Part shown: positions 1-13,089 of the stretch, piece after piece
Layout: every line of letters begins with the position of its first letter
How positions within the stretch are numbered: the stretch's first letter is position 1
NCBI GenBank assembly: GCA_930367205.1
Contig: OV884012.1
Span: 56,813,239 to 56,877,238 of the forward strand
Direction of reading: 5' to 3'
Length of the DNA: 64,000 nt
From: Acanthosoma haemorrhoidale
Lineage: Eukaryota > Arthropoda > Insecta > Hemiptera > Acanthosomatidae
Translations under genes and position numbers: made by a program
Notes under the pieces: model-generated
Told to the model about the DNA's origin: nothing
Databases searched by the model: none
Seen by the model: only the letters and a program-made list of their open reading frames with translations

Positions 1-3000
1 ATCTTTCTCACAGTTCAGTATTATATGTTGTGAAATATCTTATTTTTTGTAAGTATTTAGTAATGTTTTATCATTTTGTTATTATATCGTTTTGTTAGCC
101 CCGATGTTTTATTACTAATTTGAGTTTTACTAGCTTCATACAGGGTTTTACATTTTTTTGTAATTTGAATCTGTATTAATCTCTGAACTCGTTCAAGTAT
201 TTTTGCATCTTTTAAACTCTTAGTAGGTCTGTTCAAAGAGACAGATTAAGTGAGCAATTGCAGACCAATTTTGAATAAATCATTAATAATTATTTATACT
301 AATAAGTCTTATGTTCTAGTCAGAATATAGTTATTATCAATATACAGTCAAGTTACACAAATACTGAACCCCATTTATCAGTAAAATTATCATAAACTTT
401 CCTCCAATGCTAGTGGGTATAATTAATTATAAAATATAAATAGAATAGAAGAGATTAGAATCACTTCATCATAGCACATTGACAAGGTCAATGAATAATT
501 ACGGTATATGCATAAAAGAAAATATATATTTTGTTGTTACATTTATTGATTCGCAGGTCGCTTTTCTTTAACAAATATTTTAATACGAGATATCAATTAC
601 CACCAACAACTTGAAACCTGCTAAAGTAAGTCACGTTAAACCTTCAACTTTCAACAAACACCACCTACGAGCTGTTATTTTATGAACTCTTTCCTCCTAA
701 TAACCCTCCTTTAAAACTTATTTTGCATAATTAAATAGAACTAATTGTTAGTTTTTATAGCACAATTAATAAAGGATTAATATACAAATATATTCACGGA
801 AATTTGTCTTATCTGTCCATGCGTGGCATTACTTATGGGCTGTGGATGTCACACATTGTGTCTAGTATGTCAGCTGGTGGCCTGTTACTCTTTCTGATAA
901 CGATTATTCAGTATTCTGCCATGCCAGCTAGAAAAGTCATTAATTTCCACGTATACATAATTGTCATTATCATTTTAACGCATTGTTTCTAATTAGTATT
1001 TACATTAGAAACTTATAGAGAAATTAATTTGATGGATAGAAAGGGCTGAATAAAGAGAAACTATTAAAGTATTTGTCTTCGTTAGAATCCAAGAACCTGT
1101 AATCCTAGACCAACCTGCCAGAAAGGCTGGTAAATACGGTCTAGTATTAAGGATAATACGATAACACATGATTTGGATTGATTTAAGTTGAACAATAGAT
1201 GAAGGGTGTGGGTTAAAACCCATATTGTCTACCTATCTTATCACCACTGATGATTACACAGCTAATTTATTCATAAATACGTCCAAAGTCCTAAAGCTAA
1301 ACGACCTCTTTGGTAGTGCTGGCTGGAGTATTATCAAAAAAATGTAATATTGGCACACGAAATACTAACGGAATATTGAATTGGGTGGTCTGAGGTAAAA
1401 TTGTAGAGAAAACCGCATATGTCGGGCAATGTTTTGGGTATGTTACTTTTAAAAGAAATACCGTTACGTATAAATTTATCTGTCTTGTATTTCAAATGTG
1501 TATTCAATTTAAATTAAACTTTAATATAACATAAGAGGTCGTGACTAATATTTCTATCTGCTATTAAATTGATTAATTAATTTGATTTGTCCAATACAAT
1601 TAACATGTATGTATAAAAATAAACATCATTTTATAGTGGATTTTTTTATGGACAGTCTGGTATTGCGAGTAAGGTCTCCTAGAAACGGCAACCTCATAAG
1701 ATAGTTAAGTATTTGACAGTGGCCATTGGATGTGCTGTAAATTGAACTTCTGGAGCGGATGCCTTTGGAAATAGACTGGCGGGCCTGCGGTCATCAGAAG
1801 GCGACTTCAGGCTGGCAGACCCAGTCCTCCTATCTCCAGGAAATCAGGTCACATCCTCTTCTCCCCTTCACACCTGCATCTGACGTCTAATAACTTGGGG
1901 CTAATAGCTGTCTGTCTAGTCCAAACTGATGGCTTACATTTTCTGAAGTACTGATCATGACCCATAGTTGTTTTCTCTCTTTACACTAATGACAAGGACA
2001 ATATTTCGAATGTATTTTATGAACACATATAATGCGTAATATCTCGCCTCATATTTATTTTTTCGGAATAACATTTAGAAATCTCTGCGTAACTCCATCT
2101 TCCGCTTTTCCTGAAAGTAGAAATCGTTCATCCTCTGAATAATTTGTCCTACTTCGCCGCACTGCTCGACTGCCATCCCAAAGAGTACCATCCGAAAGTC
2201 CCAAGCAGCGGCCGTGGAGGTTGCAGCTCTCTTTTAAGCACCTGAAGGTAATGGTATAAACCCTCGAAAGCACTTGATAATAAAAAAACTGTGGCAGAGT
2301 AACATTGTTCTAATCAAACGAACAATTAGTGAAATTAAAAATCTCCAGTATCTTCGAAAACCATGCGATGACGAACGAATTAGGTTTTTCTTTAAGAAAT
2401 AGAAGTGACATTACCCAATGCTTAAAAAAAAACAAATACAGGTAGAATTCACCCCGGTGCATAAAACTAACACAAGCTGAAAGCAGAGAAGGCTTTCTGG
2501 GAGAGGAAATGAATGAGAGCTCCGTGGAGCTAATGGCTTTGTCCGTTTGAAGTGGATCCAGGGATTAGGGGTACTGATGGGAGTGGAGCTGCCAAGCAAT
2601 ATAGACCGAGAGCGGTGTCTGTAGAAAGACAATCACAGGAGATAGTGAGCTGAGACAGATAAAAAGCAAGTCTTCTGCAGACTCCTCGGTACCTAATAAC
2701 AGTATTCTTTAATAGCTCCTCTAGAGAAACCATTGAGCTTTATGGGATCTCAAACGATCAGGTGGCTGAGTTTCAGGTCCCTAGATGTGGAGTAAATTAG
2801 ATAAAGAATTACTTATTCCTGACCTTTAGACGTCCATAAATATTGCTAGGGACATGTATCGAAGAAATGATTCCTGTGATTGTGTGAGCTATATATTGGT
2901 TGATTAGTCTGTTAGTAGCAATTATACAGCGAATAAACCGACTGTTTCTGCCATTAAAATTAAGGAGACTTATTTTTTGGAAAATGGGTAAATATTCAGG

Positions 3001-5397
3001 GCTACAATAGCAAACTTCCAAATAAAAGAACATTTGAAGTGCAGTTAGGGTCCGGGATTTCTTTTATTGTAAACTTTAAAAATGCTATGCCGCGATGAAT
3101 CTCAGATTACCGGTAGTGATACCATTGCTGCAGTTGAGACACACACGCAATAGTTAATATATTCTGATGATTTAAATCTTGACTTAAGTCAGTGGAAGCT
3201 TAGAGAACGCTTAGTCGAACTGCCCACTATATCAGTTTTTACATTTTTAAATGAAATAACAAGAGTCGGTGGAAAGCGTGTCCTAGGAATCAGAAACTTA
3301 GTATAAAAGGAAATATGTAAAATAAGTTTTATTAACAAGTGCTAGTGCCTAATGATGGACGGAGCTACATTGAACACATTACATTAGAATGCGGAAGGAA
3401 TCGTGCATGAAAGGCCTGCTTAAGAGCTTATCGCACCTGACGTGGAAAGTGAGTGTTTCAACAATCCTTCATTAGATTGAAAATTGACTATAGTTGATGT
3501 GTATGAAAATCGGATTCGCAAAGCCTTGTCTATTGCTATTATATATTTCAATGCTATGAAACGTTCTTCACTCAATCACAGCTTGTATCCCTATCTAGCA
3601 TAGCAGCTAAAATAAAGTGCATGAAGTCATGAGTTGGCCTGGTATGCCGAGTTCACATATCGTTGCCATGCAATACGATTTTAAGCACCTCCTTCCGAAC
3701 AGTGGACCGATCCACTCCTATCTCAGGGAACGCAAATTGTATTTCTTGTCTAAGCATTCTCTCTTAGATTAGAAAAAACACAACAAAGGGGTGGGGGAGT
3801 AGCCTTAGTTCTCTTAAATCAAAGTTAGTGAAACTCAAATGAAAAGTTACGATCATTAAGGTAAAACTATTAAAGCAATTTGTGATTTGCATTACTTGCC
3901 GGTCACTTATGTATCACTAGTAATATTTAACGAAGGTGCATCACTCCATACTGTTGCCATATGTAATTATGTATTCCAACCATAATGTGATACAATAAAC
4001 GCATACTAAGCAGACGACTTTAATAATAATCCCACCCTACAAGAAAACAAGGGTTTGCAGCACATCGCCTGACGTAGTATAAACCGATGAATAAGATATC
4101 ACCAACCACGGCTCAAACCGACTGAGGGACGTAGATCAAACGAACCAACTATCAAGGGATTTGATATGCAAATGGACGGTTTGGACAGAGTTCTAGACAA
4201 CGGCTGAGCATCCATTGAATTTGTCTACCGCTGGGGTGGTTCTAGTCTAACACGATAATCTCACCAGTATGGAACTGAAAATATTTAGGTTTTCCTGAAC
4301 GAAATCATTCCTTACTACCTGCCTTCATTAATTTCTGACTAAATGTTGTCTGTTTTACCTTGAAAAATGTTTCTTATAACTTATATCGATTTCTTTTCTT
4401 GTCTTAAGATTCTATTGGGTAATTCTCTTCCTGGCAGAATTGTATTAATGGAACCATGCGTAACATGCGGAAAACGGCGAAACATGATAATACTATTAAA
4501 GTTATGGTCATCATGCAAATTCAGTTGTACAACCTGTATTAATTAAATGAAAGTATGGATTTCAATGTACGGACACCTGAAGATGACGAGAATTATTAAT
4601 TGTTTGAACTCAGGTTTATGGGATTTAGCTGAGTTGATAAAAATATATACACACTTAAAAAGTTAGACAACTGCTTTTTGATCCACATTTTTCATCATCA
4701 TCTCCAAGCCAAATTTCAAGAATTGACTAGAAATAGAGTTTAATGGTTAAATTGGTGAAATACTTTGTTATTCCGAAAGAAAATCCGGCTACAAACAATG
4801 AGGCTTATTAGTTAGAAATCCGAAAAAAAAATGTTGCCCGAAGGGTAGAAAAGATGAATTAGGCATTAGAGTTGGTTTATAAATTTGTAAAGAAATTATA
4901 AAAGATGGGCGGAAAATAAGTTTACGGTTGTTGGAAATAAATCATCTTTAAGCCGTACCGCACTGTTATTACTTGGGGGTGCAGAAGGAAAATTAACTAC
5001 TTTGACAGCTCATACATTTTAAACACAAACTTCATATTGCTCTAATAAATGGCAATAAGTTTTAATGGTGAAATTAGCTATTCTATTACCCAACGTAAAC
5101 TGAAATAAAATTTGTTCCTAATATTCGCTTTATAATATTAGCTAGAATCATGGTTCTCTTCCTGCTGTGACAATAAAATTATAATTCCATTTTCTCCTAG
5201 CATTTACGACTAAACCCGTCAGGTTCTTTTTAAATAATAACCAGCCATTTGAATAATAAATTGTAAACGGAGAACTTGTAGTTTTATACTTTATTTGCAA
5301 TAGTTCGCTGTTTTTATAGTAAGTGAAAGCCTCAGCCTGAAAATGGACCTGAGCTGGCTAGAAGAAGTCAGCAATGGAGTTTTCTGATATATATATA
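1..5397. other. AT-rich region without a recognisable gene
   Basis: Both strands hold only short open frames (under about 75 codons) with no recognisable motif. A somewhat GC-richer patch lies near 1740-1900 and another near 2430-2720, but neither gave a recognisable protein in any frame. I see no tRNA, rRNA or element termini here. It may be old decayed repeat or intergenic DNA. Confidence 0.5.
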
Positions 5398-5527
5398 TAT
5401 ACCTACCTCATTTTTTACCATTTCTTTTTCTAATTTATTTGATCAATTTACCTTAACTAATTTGGTAGGTCCTTCTTCGACATAGGAAATTATCCCGATT
5501 GAATCGCCCGATCTCAAGGCTAATGTT

Positions 5528-5539
5528 ATAGTTATTAAT
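5528..5539. repeat. Target site duplication, left copy
   Basis: ATAGTTATTAAT occurs here and again at 8364-8375, exactly flanking the Jockey element. The unoccupied LTR copy has it only once, at 46000-46011. That single copy confirms this as a 12-bp target duplication rather than element sequence. Confidence 0.92.
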
Positions 5540-8363
5540 CCTTTATCCTTTATTGTGCAATATTTACAATCTGCCTTTTATAAGGCAATAAGTAATTAAG
5601 ATATATGCTCTCATTCATACAATATTTACAGTTCATCATTCACTCGCTCATTCATACAATATTTACAGACAGCCCAGGGACCCCCCAAATCCACCGCAAA
5701 GAGAAAGCGGAGTCTTGGGAAGTCCCCCACGCTCCTCCGTCAGCCGCGTCACCGGATACTAGCCAGTGGATGCTGACCAAGAGCGCGAGAGCCACAGACG
5801 CTCAGGACATGATTGGAGAGACTGGCCATTGCCAGGACTCCCACTGTCACGCGTTTATAGCAGGTCACGAGGCCACTGCCGTTTCAGTCTCCGAGGAAGA
5901 TTATAGGGATGAGTGGCGCAGTGCATTGACTGTGCTACAGGATTAGGGTGGTTGGAAAGGCTACTGTGGAATTTCGTAAACTTGGAAGGGATGAGTTCTA
6001 GAATGTAGGGTATATTAAGGTCGTTATGAAGGGTTTTGTTGCTGACATAATAAGGGGCATTTACTATTGTTCTCAGGACTTTTGATTGAAAGGATTGGAT
6101 ACGCTTGATGTTAGACTTTTTTGCTGTCCCCCATAGCTCTATTCCGTATGTCCAGATTGGTTTAAGTATAACTTTGTAGATTAGTAGTTTATTTTCTATT
6201 GAGAGATGGGATGTCCTTTGAAGTAGTCTGTACAGTTGTCCAAAGCGTCTGTTTAGTTCTTGTCTTTTTAGTCTCGTATGTGGGTTCCAGGTCAGTCGTT
6301 TGTCAAGATGGAAGCCTAAGTACCGTACTGTCTCGGATACAGGGAGAGGAATAGAATTAAAATAAACTAGTGGACCAGACTTGCGACAAAGGGTGAAGGT
6401 AATGTGGGAGCATTTTGCTTCATTAACTTTGATCCGCCATTGATTGCACCAATACTCGATCTCGTCAAGGTGTTTTTGAAGGTTATGGGATGCTATGTCG
6501 GGGTCTGGATGGGATGACAAGACTGCAGTGTCATCTGCAAATGTGGCCAAGAAGGTATTGGGAGTAGAGGGGACATCAGCGGTGTATAGGTTATAGAGGA
6601 TGGGGCCCAGGACACTGCCCTGTGGAACTCCTGCACTTATGGGATAGTAGTTAGAGTATTCTAAACCACAGCGGACTTGGAAGAAGCGGTTTGAAAGGTA
6701 GGACTGTAGGATTAGGAAAAGGGTCTGTGGTAAATATCTTTTGAGCTTGTAGAGCAAACCTGCGTGCCAAACCCTGTCAAAAGCTTGAGCTATATCGAGA
6801 AAGGCAGCAGTGCAATACTGTTTGGTTTCAAGGGCTGAGGAGATGTGATCAACAACGCGAAGGCCTTGTTGAGCAGTGGAATGTCGTTGGCGGAAGCCAA
6901 ACTGGTGTGTGGGAAAAAGGTTTTTGAATTCAACAATGGGAAGTAGACGTTTTAGAAGGAGTTTCTCAAATATTTTTGAGAGGATAGGGAGTAGGCTAAT
7001 TGGACGATAAGATGAGGCGTCATTGGGTGGTTTACCGGGTTTGGCGAATAGGACAATAATGGAGTGTTTCCAGAGGAGAGGAAAGTGCGTCGTTCGGATT
7101 ATGCAATTATATATGTAGGTTAGGAAGATTATGGCTTTAGGAGGAAGTTGTTTGAGAATTTGAGGAGTAAGGAGATCATATCCAGGGGATTTTCGGTAAG
7201 GTATGTTTTTCAGAAGGTATTTAACCTCAGAGGGGTTAACGGCTTTTGGTGGAAGAGAGAGAGGAATAGGTGAAGTGAGGAAATCTTCCACAGTTGTGCT
7301 GTGAGTATGGCTTTGATGAGAAAGGTGAGGTGTGAAAGTATGGGTAAGATGCAGAGCAAATTCCTCCGACCTATCCCCATCCGAAGCCGCCCAGGACCCA
7401 TCATCACGACGGAGTGGGTGTGAAACAGGTTGATACTTTAGGATTTTTTTGGTTACGTTCCACAAGGAGTTATCCCTGGTGGACAGAGAGGAGAGGTAGG
7501 AATTGAAAGAATCGGAACGGAAGGATGCCAATCGCCGCTTTACCAATCGGCAGTACTGATTGTACGTGCGACGATCAATAGGATGCCGGGATCTTTGCCA
7601 CACTGTTCTGGAGCGGCGTTTGGATTGGATTAGATCTTTGAGATGCTGAGGTAAACGATTATGATTGTGGATTTTTGTGTGACGATGGGGTGACGATGCC
7701 TCCCAAGCCGACCTCTGGACCAGAGTAGTGAAAGAATGCACTGCATCGTCTAGGTCTTGGGATGTTTTCAGGGATAATTTGAGGTTTACGGACTCTGTAA
7801 GAAGCTGACGGAAGTGGTCCCAGTCAACTGGGCCCCTAATAAATGAAGGAGGAGGCAGTTTGTGAATTGGTCTTAAGGAAATGGTTAATAATAAAGGGCT
7901 ATGATCGGAGGAAAGGTCATCGAGGCGCTTGAGTGAATAGTTTAGTGTTCCTAAACTATTGTAAAAAAAGAAGTCAAGGAGATCAGGATTTCGGTTGGGA
8001 TCTGATGGCCAATAGGTGGCTGTGTCAGGAGTGATAGTGGAGCAATGTTTCCGTGTGAGTGCAGACAGCAAAGCACGTCCTCGTGTATTTGTGGATCTTG
8101 ACCCCCAGTGTTGGTGCTTCGCATTAAAGTCCCCACCCACAAGGAAACGATGTCCGATGGAGTCTAGAAAGGAGATGAATTGGGAGTCGGAAATGGATTT
8201 ATTGGGAGGGCAGTACGTTGATGCAAGTGTAAGAGGAAAAGTGAAGGTGCTGATTGACACTGCAGTGGATTGAAGGAAATCATGTGATAGCAAAGGAACT
8301 ATGTGGTGGGATATGGAGTTATGGACAATGACAGCGGTACCTGCATGAGCTGTTCCATCTGGG
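5540..8363 (-). mobile_element. Jockey-clade non-LTR retrotransposon, 5'-truncated copy 1
   Basis: A 2.8-kb minus-strand insertion bounded by a 12-bp target duplication. Its 5' end (8363) falls inside the endonuclease domain, so the whole of ORF1 and the N-terminal part of ORF2 are missing, which is typical of incomplete reverse transcription. The 3' region (5540-5854) is an untranslated tail ending in an AATAAAGG-type sequence rather than a long poly(A). Copy 2 at 29472-32197 is nearly identical, and at least six shorter copies of the same family lie in the window. The clade call rests on the RT motifs and on the conserved C-terminal pattern, which resembles Drosophila jockey. Confidence 0.9.
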
Positions 8364-8410
8364 ATAGTTATTAATAAATTTAGAAACTGGGAATCGTGAA
8401 ATATATACAA
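5855..8410 (-). CDS. Jockey ORF2 protein (endonuclease C-terminal part plus reverse transcriptase), 5'-truncated
   Basis: An open frame of 851 codons. The first 16 or so residues come from the flanking LTR, because the element starts at 8363; the real protein begins around residue 17. Residues 17-175 are the C-terminal part of an AP-type endonuclease, with GDFNAKHQHWGS (93-104) and SDHSP (168-172). The reverse transcriptase follows: SSYRPISLLP (466-475), motif A FLDIAQAFDRVWH (537-549), motif B GVPQGS (594-599) and the catalytic FADD (624-627). There is no RNase H domain, as expected for Jockey. The protein would nick the target and prime cDNA synthesis, but this copy lacks the N-terminal catalytic half of the endonuclease and any ORF1 partner. 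It has no internal stop and keeps PQGS and FADD, which points to a recent insertion. No own promoter is retained. Confidence 0.88.
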   Translation of the reverse strand: MYIFHDSQFLNLLITIPDGTAHAGTAVIVHNSISHHIVPLLSHDFLQSTAVSISTFTFPLTLASTYCPPNKSISDSQFISFLDSIGHRFLVGGDFNAKHQHWGSRSTNTRGRALLSALTRKHCSTITPDTATYWPSDPNRNPDLLDFFFYNSLGTLNYSLKRLDDLSSDHSPLLLTISLRPIHKLPPPSFIRGPVDWDHFRQLLTESVNLKLSLKTSQDLDDAVHSFTTLVQRSAWEASSPHRHTKIHNHNRLPQHLKDLIQSKRRSRTVWQRSRHPIDRRTYNQYCRLVKRRLASFRSDSFNSYLSSLSTRDNSLWNVTKKILKYQPVSHPLRRDDGSWAASDGDRSEEFALHLTHTFTPHLSHQSHTHSTTVEDFLTSPIPLSLPPKAVNPSEVKYLLKNIPYRKSPGYDLLTPQILKQLPPKAIIFLTYIYNCIIRTTHFPLLWKHSIIVLFAKPGKPPNDASSYRPISLLPILSKIFEKLLLKRLLPIVEFKNLFPTHQFGFRQRHSTAQQGLRVVDHISSALETKQYCTAAFLDIAQAFDRVWHAGLLYKLKRYLPQTLFLILQSYLSNRFFQVRCGLEYSNYYPISAGVPQGSVLGPILYNLYTADVPSTPNTFLATFADDTAVLSSHPDPDIASHNLQKHLDEIEYWCNQWRIKVNEAKCSHITFTLCRKSGPLVYFNSIPLPVSETVRYLGFHLDKRLTWNPHTRLKRQELNRRFGQLYRLLQRTSHLSIENKLLIYKVILKPIWTYGIELWGTAKKSNIKRIQSFQSKVLRTIVNAPYYVSNKTLHNDLNIPYILELIPSKFTKFHSSLSNHPNPVAQSMHCATHPYNLPRRLKRQWPRDLL
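8364..8375. repeat. Target site duplication, right copy
   Basis: Second copy of ATAGTTATTAAT, at the truncated 5' end of the minus-strand Jockey insertion. Confidence 0.92.
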
Positions 8411-8823
8411 ATAAAATGGTTATAACAACTAATTATAATTATAAATAGTGCTGACAAAAATTATATAAAAAATATTCAATTCCTTTTGAACAAGGATAGT
8501 TACTACTAATTAATTACATAAAACATGAGATTTGAGCTCAATCTCTTTTAATGGATCCATAATAATAAAAAAACAATATCAATATCACCCAATCGATGAT
8601 CTCCGTATAATCCAATCAACGTTACTTTTGATCTCTCCTTGTTCTTCTTCTCCTCTTCTTCTGTTGGTTACCGCCACATCGGGAGCTTGCTCTGGTTCGC
8701 TCTCTGGCTGTTAGGCTAAGACTGGCCCTTTATCTCATCCCCACTCCTAAGAGCACCAGGGGCGATGCTGACCAGATGGAAGGGTTGCAGGACATGATAT
8801 TCTCAAATATCATGAATGTTACA

Positions 8824-9479
8824 ATATATATTATACCCTGATATATCCATCAGCCAAACGTCCCATCGGGATATTCACTTTACAAAAATCTTCTCTGTAG
8901 TCCTACTGAATGGACATTAGGAACATAGGCCACAAAAAAGCGCCTCGTTGCACTTCTATTATCCGGCATTCTGCATACACGGCTGGCTCAACCAGGGAAG
9001 TATTGTTTTCTAAGGTATGGGAATGTATGACTGTTCGCATCACGCCCCCTTATTGCCTCGTTTTGGATCCAGCTCGCCTTATTCTGCTGATTTTGTTATA
9101 AACTTCAACTCATTATAGAATGGACTGCTAGTTGTGGGCTGCTCTTCTTAAATGTCCGTTTGCGAATCTAATACCGTGGTGATAACTTGTCTTCTGGGTA
9201 CTTGATGAGGGCATGAGCTGCCATAAGCGCTTGTACGTTAAAAACGGAATTTGAGGGTGGAAAGGTTTATGTGATTATTACAGCCCTTTACATTCAGCTA
9301 ATAAAGAGCCTTCTGAACCATGGAGACTATAAATGGCTTCGAATAAATGAAGCTTTACAACTCTTCGTACCTCTTTCTTTTCTACAAGTACCCCTTTTCT
9401 CGAGTTCTCCCTGCCACTCTAGTAATGCTTGCTGCAACTTGCGCTGACTGCGACTACATTATTTGAGTAATAGTAACGC
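8824..9479. other. No gene seen
   Basis: AT-moderate sequence between the split LTR and the RT fossil. A 63-codon open frame at 8910-9101 shows no recognisable motif. I see no repeat shared with the rest of the window. Confidence 0.4.
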
Positions 9480-9489
9480 TCGAGGTGAT

Positions 9490-10095
9490 ATTGTGCTTAG
9501 ATTCCTTTTGCCTTTTTATGTCCATGTCCATTTCGTTCGCCGTTTTCATATTTTGTTGATTTCATCCATAAAGATGATGAACTGGAGTGGGATCAGTCCA
9601 TCACCTTTCATGACTCGTTGATTTATCTGAATAGTCTCGGGGTACTAACATAGATTGGTACGACCTTTTATCATCTTTTTAAGTGGTTGTAATAGCTTAT
9701 TTTAGCTTTGGTCGGGCATTATTCTTTCCAAGATCATTCTTAATTTCATAGCGTGGGACTGAATTAATGGCTGCCTCTATTGAACATATTTTTGTCTCAA
9801 TCCTACGGCTTCCTAAAATTATACAAATCGAGAATATGTTTTTCTGATTGGCGTACCAAGACGATTTGTAGTTATTAGAGTCATTTAGGCAAGTTTTCTT
9901 ATATACATACACAGTTGAATTGTTTGCCAGTCATCTATCTTCTTCCGTTCATTCTCAAGTTTTTGAAAAAGAATCTGTAACATCCTGGTTGTTTCTGAAC
10001 ATCCATCTTTTATAAATTCAGGAAGTGTTGATCGATGCCTGCAGCTTTACCATTTAACAGAGTTTTTACCGTATTTTATACATGTTTTCCCAAGT
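9490..10095 (-). pseudogene. Decayed reverse transcriptase fragment (non-LTR type)
   Basis: Minus-strand reading in shifting frames gives, in the right order, three RT-like segments. First is NGKAAGIDQ near 10050-10025. Next is a YKK..DSNNYK segment near 9890-9850, inside a 71-codon open stretch (9697-9912). Last is KGDGLIPLQFIIFMDEI near 9590-9540, matching the (R)QGDxLSPxLFNxxxDEI motif B region. Stops and frameshifts separate them, so it cannot be translated. No YxDD was found downstream. It differs from the Jockey and LOA elements in the window, so it is from another lineage I cannot name. Confidence 0.6.
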
Positions 10096-13080
10096 AGCAC
10101 TGTGGCTGTGGTCACACCTTTTCACACTGTTGCACGGATTGTGGAAGGTTACACTAAAATAATACAGTTGTTTTTTTTAGTACTGTTTATATCAATGTTT
10201 GTTTTTCAAAACATTCTGTACTTTTTACACATTTTTTGTTGCAATCCTCTAGTTAGATCCAATCCTATATAACAGTTCAATCCGGTTCTGTGGCATTTTA
10301 GAGCATCTCAGAAGATTTTTCGATTTACATTACAAGCAAGAGAGATAAGAGGGTGAGAAGGGTATATAGATTTTGTCAACCATGTGAGGGAAAGGGGTAT
10401 TAGTCTTAAGCCTAGCAATTTCACTTAGAAGCACCACTCGATCGTTCCAATTAAATGAGATAAAGTATTAATGGAATCGGTGGTGGCCTTCAATAGCTAT
10501 TCAATATCCCGACAATAACTGGGTGGTGCGGAAGGTGTTCCCAAGCAGACAGGATAAGTACTTTCCGCCTAAACCGGATTACCGAGAAGATTACAACTAG
10601 GATTGATCCCTGGTGGGAGAATTTCCAATTACCTGGCCGGTGAGCTGGGTCGAGTGTTGTTAGTGCTGCCTCCATGATAGGCAGATATTGGCCTGTCTCA
10701 TCCTCGTCGTCTTATAGGGCTCATGGGCTATGCGGCTGCCTCCATCAACCGGGGGGGGGGGATAACCTTAATACTGATCCTTGTTAATACAATAATTCCG
10801 ATTAAAACTGATAAACGGGCATAGGTATTTTTTTATGAAGCTGGAGGAAATAGGCATTTTCATTAAACTTTTGAGTGGCTACTCCTAAAACTTAGGATCA
10901 CCCAAATTAGATTTTGGTTAGTATAAAGAAAAATATAATAACAGTACCAGGCCATTACCATTTTAATAATCCCAAAGTAATGGTGGGAATATATACATAA
11001 ACAAAAGTCTACACATCAACAATGTATGTTTTACACATCTCGGTCTGTATGTGTTTTATAGCTTTCATAAAATTACTCACATCAAGACGAAAGACAGCTG
11101 TTTCTTCTTCCCGACCCACCGATGGGAATCTTCGAAACTTTCTAAGCCTTCTTTCTAAAACCATTTTTCCATGGCGTGCGGTTTTTCCATGAGGTGCTCA
11201 AGCTTCGTACTGGAAGACTTTAGGTCAGTCAAATTCATGTTGCGTGGTTTGACAAATATCAATTTGTCCTTTTCTTAGCCACTTAGCCACTAGTCGTTCC
11301 TACTTTAGCTCCATTTGTATCGTTATTCCAAAAGAATGAAGTATATAAATCAGAAAGTGACGAGCAGCTAGCTTATGTCATTAGCTTGTTCTTTCTTCTG
11401 TTTAAGTTCGAACGTACTATCATACACCCGCTCCCAGTCTTTATGTCCTTGATGTGAATTCCATACAGTGGGTTCTCCCTCGTTCAAATCCATTATAACA
11501 TACAATACAAAACTCCATTATAACTTCATTATTCCAGCCCATTATGGACTACTTGAAAATTACTTCTAAAAGATTAAACAGGTCGAAGAAAGAGGTGCTC
11601 GAGCCGTACTGGCTTTGTTGGGTGTTAAAGGAGTGAAGTTGTGTCTGAAATGAATGACTTCCTTCCTTTGACAAAACTAAACAGTGAACAATAGGAAATA
11701 ATACAAAATTCAAAGGCTAAACGACGTCTAGATTCAAGAGCTAGAAGTCAAAAGAGAGAAAGAGATGAGACAAATTGGCTAGTTAGAGAGCGATCCATCG
11801 AGCCAATGACTGGAGCTGAGGGAGCTCTAGCGGATGTTTCGTTTCCTCATTGCCATCAGTCATCCGCCATGGGGAAGGGAGGGGGGTGAAGTTCCCCTTT
11901 ACGTCCCCCTTTCCCTCGTGGTATTTTTTCAACTCAGAATTCGTTAGGGTAGTTGTTATTTTACCTTTATTCCCCAGTGTGGCCTGTAAGGATGGCCTTC
12001 CATTTTAGTATCTAGCGAAACTAATTCAATACTTTTCTTATGTTACAGTCATAATACAGATTTCGTTCGTTTTACAATTATAAATGTATTTAATTTTGTT
12101 TATTGGGATATCTTGGAGCCCATGCTTCTTTTATTCAACCAAATACTAGAAAATGTTGCTAGATAATGGTATGACTGTTGGTATGATTGTGAACTAAACA
12201 GATTGATTCAGAGGAATTTTAAGATATGAATGAGTTTTCAAATCACAATTATTAATGCTGGACTAGCAACTTGTTATTTAAAAATACTACATTTCTCTTT
12301 TGGTTTTAGTGAAATATAACTCCATAAGACTTCAAGTGATGTAGGCAAAATATAGAAGGTATAGGAGTCATTTGGGAGATGGGTGTGTTCAGGGGTTGAT
12401 TCAGCATCGTCAGGATAAATAAATAGCTACTTGAATAGAGAACTGGTAAATCCGGTTACCGAACTGTGCATTGAGAGGTAACTGCTAATGATAACAACTC
12501 TTGCACCTCAGTAAAACCTACCAACTACATCGAAAACTTACATTCGATGTCTTTATGAGGAACTGTCCATGGATTTATTTAGAGGGCTGCACAGCTCTGA
12601 CTTTGTAACTTGTGTAGGTACAGAAAGGAATCGATGTACAAGATTTTTTGTACTATTTAATTCCTGTGCTCACTTCATCTAACCTACCTTTTTGTTTGTA
12701 ATTTTTGTGATAATACTGATTAAGGTGGACTTATCACGAAATGTTTCCGCCATCACTCGAGCGGTACATTTATCTACATTTCATAATTTTCGTTTATACG
12801 CTAACATTTTATTTTATTTTTGAGCTGTCCCTTCTTGGGATTGATATCCCAACTGGGATTTATCCACGAGGCCGTGAGGCGGACCCATTGGGTGTTCGTA
12901 GCCTGCAGTGGTCCCAGTGCAATTGGGATTGCTGCACCGGTGACCACTCCTCAACTCTTCTCCGTGTTTTTGAAACAGCTTTTATTCAGAAAAATAATAC
13001 ATTCCTTACATGCATTTTACAACGAGGCTTACAAACTAACTATAAACTATTTGCAATTAGACCATCCTCATCCTTTCCTT
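10096..13080. other. No gene seen
   Basis: AT-rich sequence with short open frames only. The run of G at about 10750-10760 and a GC-rich patch near 11800-11930 stand out in composition but carry no motif I recognise. The 113- and 90-codon overlapping frames at 12741-13092 have no recognisable domain and are probably chance. Confidence 0.4.
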
Positions 13081-13089
13081 AATTTAATC

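Larger units (their letters stand above)
5398..8823. mobile_element. Solo LTR (family S) split by a Jockey insertion
   Basis: The outer parts, 5398-5539 and 8364-8823, align end to end with the uninterrupted repeat at 45836-46468. That repeat has TGTAAC...GTTACA termini, as expected for a long terminal repeat. The left end of this copy is worn: TGTAA is not visible and the repeat begins in an (AT) run. The right end keeps GTTACA and is followed again by an AT-rich tract. Near the right end is a perfect 9-bp inverted repeat, CATGATATT/AATATCATG, also kept in the other copy. No gag or pol lies beside this copy, so it is best called a solo LTR. Confidence 0.7.

Noticed and set aside
5605..5946. 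A 113-codon plus-strand frame that recurs as 31793-32134 minus, and in part at 21368-21739, 26636-26884 and 62679-62999
   Set aside because: It is the antisense of the Jockey C-terminus and 3' tail. Its conservation follows from element identity, not from coding function.
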